Assembly (NCBI RefSeq): GCF_002806995.1
Contig: NZ_NIHE01000004.1
Coordinates: 186,001-250,000, forward strand
DNA: 64,000 nt
Origin: Confluentibacter lentus
Lineage (GTDB): Bacteria; Bacteroidota; Bacteroidia; Flavobacteriales; Flavobacteriaceae
Direction: 5' to 3'
The translations under genes and the position numbers were made by a program. Each line of letters opens with the position of its first letter. The first letter of the stretch is position 1. Below are positions 61,378 to 64,000 of this stretch, piece by piece. The notes under the pieces are model-generated. The model was not told where the DNA came from and did no database searches. It saw only the letters and a program-made list of their open reading frames with translations.

Positions 61378-63669
61378 TTAGAAATTGTAATTAACATTAA
61401 CACCTGCATAATAGTTCACGGGATTACCCGGATAATAATATCTTGCTGGAGCGCTTCCAAAGCTTGGTGCATTGATAAGTATTTGAGATGCATATTTTTC
61501 ATCAAAAATATTATCTAGCCCATAAAATATATTGGCTCTTATTTTTTTGGTAATGCCTAATCTAAAACCCACTTTCACGTTTGTTAATTTATAATGGTCA
61601 GAATACAAACTATTACTATCGTTCATAGGAATGCTCCCAACATATTGAAAGTTGATGTTTCCGTAAAACCCTAGCTTCGAGTTGAAATCTATACCCGCAT
61701 TAAACACTTCATTAGGCACACCTGTTAAATCGTTACCAGAAAAATTATCTGTATCATCTACAAATTCCTTGAAGGTATAATCATTTAGTGAATAGCTCAC
61801 AAAAGAACCTAGTGTGAATGATTCCTTAGCTAAGATGTTATAATTTAAAGCCAATTCTAGACCATCATGTTGCGTTCTTCCGGCATTAATGCCAATATAT
61901 TGGTCTAAAGCCGTTCTTCTTGAAACCAATAAGTTTTTAATATCCATTCTATACAGAGCCAAGTTGAAAAACAATTTGTTTTTAACGACGGTGCCTCTAG
62001 TGCCGACTTCAAAATTCCAACCCGTTTCAGGTTTTAAATCTTGGTTTATTTGGCCGTCGGGCATCAAGGTTTCTAAAAGCGTAATGGGCGAAAAACCATG
62101 GCTGATATCAGAATACAAAGCAATATCATCAGAAATAAGATGCGAAATGCCAAACTTAGGAGACAAAATCCCATCAAACCCATAAGAACCCGATTGGTCT
62201 GGGTCTTCAGACGAAGCCATAAAACGATCGTTTAAATCGTAAGATGTTTGATTGTAATTCAAGCCAAGCGTCACCAGTGTTTTTTCTGTTAGGTTATAGT
62301 TGGTTTCCAAAAACACATTAAAATAAGAACGTTTCTCTTTAAAATCGACCAATTGGTCGCCTTGTACACTGCCCGTACCTTCAGGGAACTCTTGATAACG
62401 ATTTACATAAGTGCCATATTTATAAGTATCCCTAAACACTTCGCCACCAATGGTCCAATCTAAATTATTACCAAATACAGTGGTGTTGCCTATCAAACGG
62501 CTTCTTAGACCTATGGCAAAGGTATCGTCTTCCAAAATATCAAAAGGTCTTGGTTCGTAGCCACTACCAAATGATGTGAATACACTGGTGCTTTGTTTTA
62601 GGTGGTCGTTATATTCGTGGTTCCAAGACAAGCCAAAAACACCACGTTGTGCATCTTCATAACCTTTCGATTGTTGCCACGTAAATGCTGCGGAGGACGG
62701 ATTGTTTATATAGGCGTTCTGACTTATGGAACTTGGTATATAAGCAAACAAATCCACATAACTCATTAAAAACGTTAGTTCGTCTTTCTCACTTAAAAAG
62801 TGATTGGTGTTGATCGTGAATGTTTGACGATCATATTCTCCATTAGCTCTATAACCATCAGTGTGTGTATTGCTATAAATGGCCCTGAAACTGTTATTGG
62901 CAGCCCCGTGGTTTATATTTAATACTTCTTTAAACAAACCAAAAGAACCAAACATAAATTCGCCATTGGCTGTCGTTTCATTCAAATAAGCATTTTGTGG
63001 TGTGAGGTGAATGGTGCCACCCAATCCAGCACCATACATGCTAGAAGCACCTTTATCAATCTCCAATCTGGCAATAGACGTGAGCTCAAAATCTTCAATA
63101 TTGGTTTCGCCGCTACCGTTGGTTAAGGGAATATCTTTAAAATATGCCCTAATTTTAGCGGTGCCATATAAGTTTCTAGAACCAATACCTCGTATGGTAA
63201 TCCTGTTTGTATTTAGAGCCCCAGTTTGCATAAGTACGCCCGGCACCCGACTTAAAGTAGGTGCTATATTGGTACTATTAGCACGTTCTATATCTTCTGC
63301 TGAAATAAAATTTACGGTTGTTGTAGCCGTTTTTAATCGTTTTGGTAGCTGATTAGCATTGATGACCACCTCATTAAGTTCGGAAGGGTTGATGCTAAGT
63401 TGAATGATTTGGTAACTTTTGTTTAGCGCAATGTCAACATCATTGTAACCTGATTTTCTGAACGAATATGTGCCTGATTGAGGCACTTCAAACTCCCCTT
63501 GATTGTTTGAAATATACGTTTGATTGTTAGTGGTGTTGGTAATGCTCACATTGCTTAGAGGCGTACCATTTTCAATATCTATTATTTTTCCTTTAAAAAT
63601 ATCTTGCGCCGTAAGGGTGTGGATAGGAACAAGTATATAAAGTAACAGGGCTTTAAAAAAGAATCTCAT
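61378..63669 (-). CDS. TonB-dependent receptor
   Basis: A 763-residue receptor with signal peptide (FFKALLLYILVPIHTLTAQ). A carboxypeptidase-regulatory-like domain is near 22-95 (IIDIENGTPLSNVSITNT), the plug near 100-215 (RLKTATTTVNFISAEDIERA, PGVLMQTGALNTNRITIRGI), then a full barrel (GLNYNQTSYDLNDR and so on) ending in the terminal aromatic strand (YYAGVNVNYNF). It resembles FecA/Fe-siderophore or sugar receptors. It is first in a cluster with a sugar dehydrogenase and cytochrome c, 36 bp apart, so it may import the dehydrogenase product or its cofactor. Confidence 0.92.
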   Translation of the reverse strand: MRFFFKALLLYILVPIHTLTAQDIFKGKIIDIENGTPLSNVSITNTTNNQTYISNNQGEFEVPQSGTYSFRKSGYNDVDIALNKSYQIIQLSINPSELNEVVINANQLPKRLKTATTTVNFISAEDIERANSTNIAPTLSRVPGVLMQTGALNTNRITIRGIGSRNLYGTAKIRAYFKDIPLTNGSGETNIEDFELTSIARLEIDKGASSMYGAGLGGTIHLTPQNAYLNETTANGEFMFGSFGLFKEVLNINHGAANNSFRAIYSNTHTDGYRANGEYDRQTFTINTNHFLSEKDELTFLMSYVDLFAYIPSSISQNAYINNPSSAAFTWQQSKGYEDAQRGVFGLSWNHEYNDHLKQSTSVFTSFGSGYEPRPFDILEDDTFAIGLRSRLIGNTTVFGNNLDWTIGGEVFRDTYKYGTYVNRYQEFPEGTGSVQGDQLVDFKEKRSYFNVFLETNYNLTEKTLVTLGLNYNQTSYDLNDRFMASSEDPDQSGSYGFDGILSPKFGISHLISDDIALYSDISHGFSPITLLETLMPDGQINQDLKPETGWNFEVGTRGTVVKNKLFFNLALYRMDIKNLLVSRRTALDQYIGINAGRTQHDGLELALNYNILAKESFTLGSFVSYSLNDYTFKEFVDDTDNFSGNDLTGVPNEVFNAGIDFNSKLGFYGNINFQYVGSIPMNDSNSLYSDHYKLTNVKVGFRLGITKKIRANIFYGLDNIFDEKYASQILINAPSFGSAPARYYYPGNPVNYYAGVNVNYNF

Positions 63670-63814
63670 TGTTGTGTTTAGTTTGGTTTTTTAATTAAAG
63701 GCATAAAACTATTACTAAATATTCGATTTTTTTAACTCCATTGCTATAAAAGAATGTTAATTATAGCTTATTGTTAATGCTTTAAGCTATTTTATTAAAT
63801 AAAAATAAAACCTA

Positions 63815-63844
63815 TTGCAGAACATCAATATTTATATATATTTG
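63815..63844 (+). promoter_or_regulatory. Consensus promoter of an unknown downstream transcript
   Basis: TTG at 63815-63817, a 19-bp spacer and TATATTTG at 63837-63844. It is the same strength and layout as the rpmB promoter. The preceding 63670-63814 is divergent from the TonB receptor and shows no gene. Confidence 0.75.
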
Positions 63845-63849
63845 CACAC

Positions 63850-64000
63850 TTGATTTTTGAACTAGGAACAATCATTTCCTATAACAAATATAAAGACGAA
63901 TTGAACATATCGTTGTTAATGGCCAAGTATCAGCTGGCCCTTCACTAAAAATGTCCTCACGACATTTTCTTAATGTTCATTTCGGGGTGTAGCCCCTCGA
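63850..64000 (+). ncRNA. Structured transcript region of unknown type, truncated by the window end
   Basis: No ORF longer than a few residues (a 9-codon ATG...TAA frame at 63919-63948). Several complementary arms lie in succession: AGGAA/TTCCT (63864-63880), TAACAA/TTGTTA (63882-63918), TGAACAT/ATGTTCA (63902-63979), GGCCA/TGGCC (63921-63939), AAAATGTC/GACATTTT (63948-63968) and CGGGG/CCCC (63983-63996). It may be a small RNA or a long regulatory leader. I could not match it to a known RNA. Confidence 0.4.

Noticed and set aside
63983-64000. CGGGGTGTAGC resembles the 5' end of a tRNA-Pro gene.
   Set aside because: The following bases (CCCCTCGA) do not continue the tRNA pattern and instead pair back to form a hairpin.

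Overview
The window is chromosomal DNA from a low-GC member of the Bacteroidota, almost certainly family Flavobacteriaceae. The evidence is gene order (cinA, then rpmB-rpmG-DUF4295-ftsY-rimO; alaS followed by a GSCFA protein; udk-divIC-mutA), Bacteroidota promoters of the TTG-N19-TAnnTTTG type, SusC/TonB-like outer-membrane proteins, lipoproteins and a LuxR-type two-component pair. No rRNA, tRNA, CRISPR array, prophage or complete insertion sequence was seen. The genus cannot be decided from the sequence.

Layout. 1-6034: end of an Hpt protein, cinA, the L28/L33/DUF4295 operon, ftsY, a lipoprotein serine hydrolase and rimO. 6035-11145: an accessory hotspot between two convergent core genes, rimO (+) and a large FAD/Fe-S oxidoreductase (-). 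11146-19920: the oxidoreductase, glpD, an FKBP isomerase, era and der. 20062-25904: two tandem paralogous outer-membrane beta-barrel proteins. 26025-29308: a minus-strand cluster of M23 peptidase, MerR regulator, LemA and two TPM-domain proteins. 29524-35009: alaS, GSCFA and an AraC regulator. 35527-40583: a beta-propeller protein and a TPR histidine kinase with its NarL-type regulator. 40719-49228: small metabolic, envelope and hypothetical genes, including hemL and a LysM amidase. 49229-55429: a hybrid sensor kinase, lysS, a YqaE/Pmp3 peptide and lipB. 55528-59740: an aspartyl-protease-like protein, an XRE membrane regulator, mutA, divIC and udk. 59808-63669: TonB receptor, sugar dehydrogenase and cytochrome c. 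63815-64000: a strong promoter followed by a structured, apparently noncoding stretch cut by the window end.

The most unusual region is the rimO-oxidoreductase hotspot. It reads rimO / cargo 1 / oxidase-end' + rimO-end' / cargo 2 / oxidase-end' + rimO-end' / cargo 3 / oxidase. Two junctions each carry a decayed 3' end of the oxidoreductase joined to a decayed 3' end of rimO. That is the pattern expected if whole alternative versions of the intergenic locus were added in tandem, each with its own cargo. The cargoes are a serine hydrolase with a membrane-anchored regulator; a frameshifted two-part protein with a nucleoside-deoxyribosyltransferase/TIR-like domain; and a YoeB/YefM toxin-antitoxin pair with three TGTACA boxes spaced exactly 12 bp apart.

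Other notable points: two different dispersed palindromic repeats are inserted in frame inside mutA; another repeat supplies the last codons and stop of rimO; a four-unit 11-bp operator-like repeat lies next to an XRE regulator; an orphan terminator suggests a small RNA near 35.4 kb. All functional calls come from reading motifs and remembered family features; no database search was possible.
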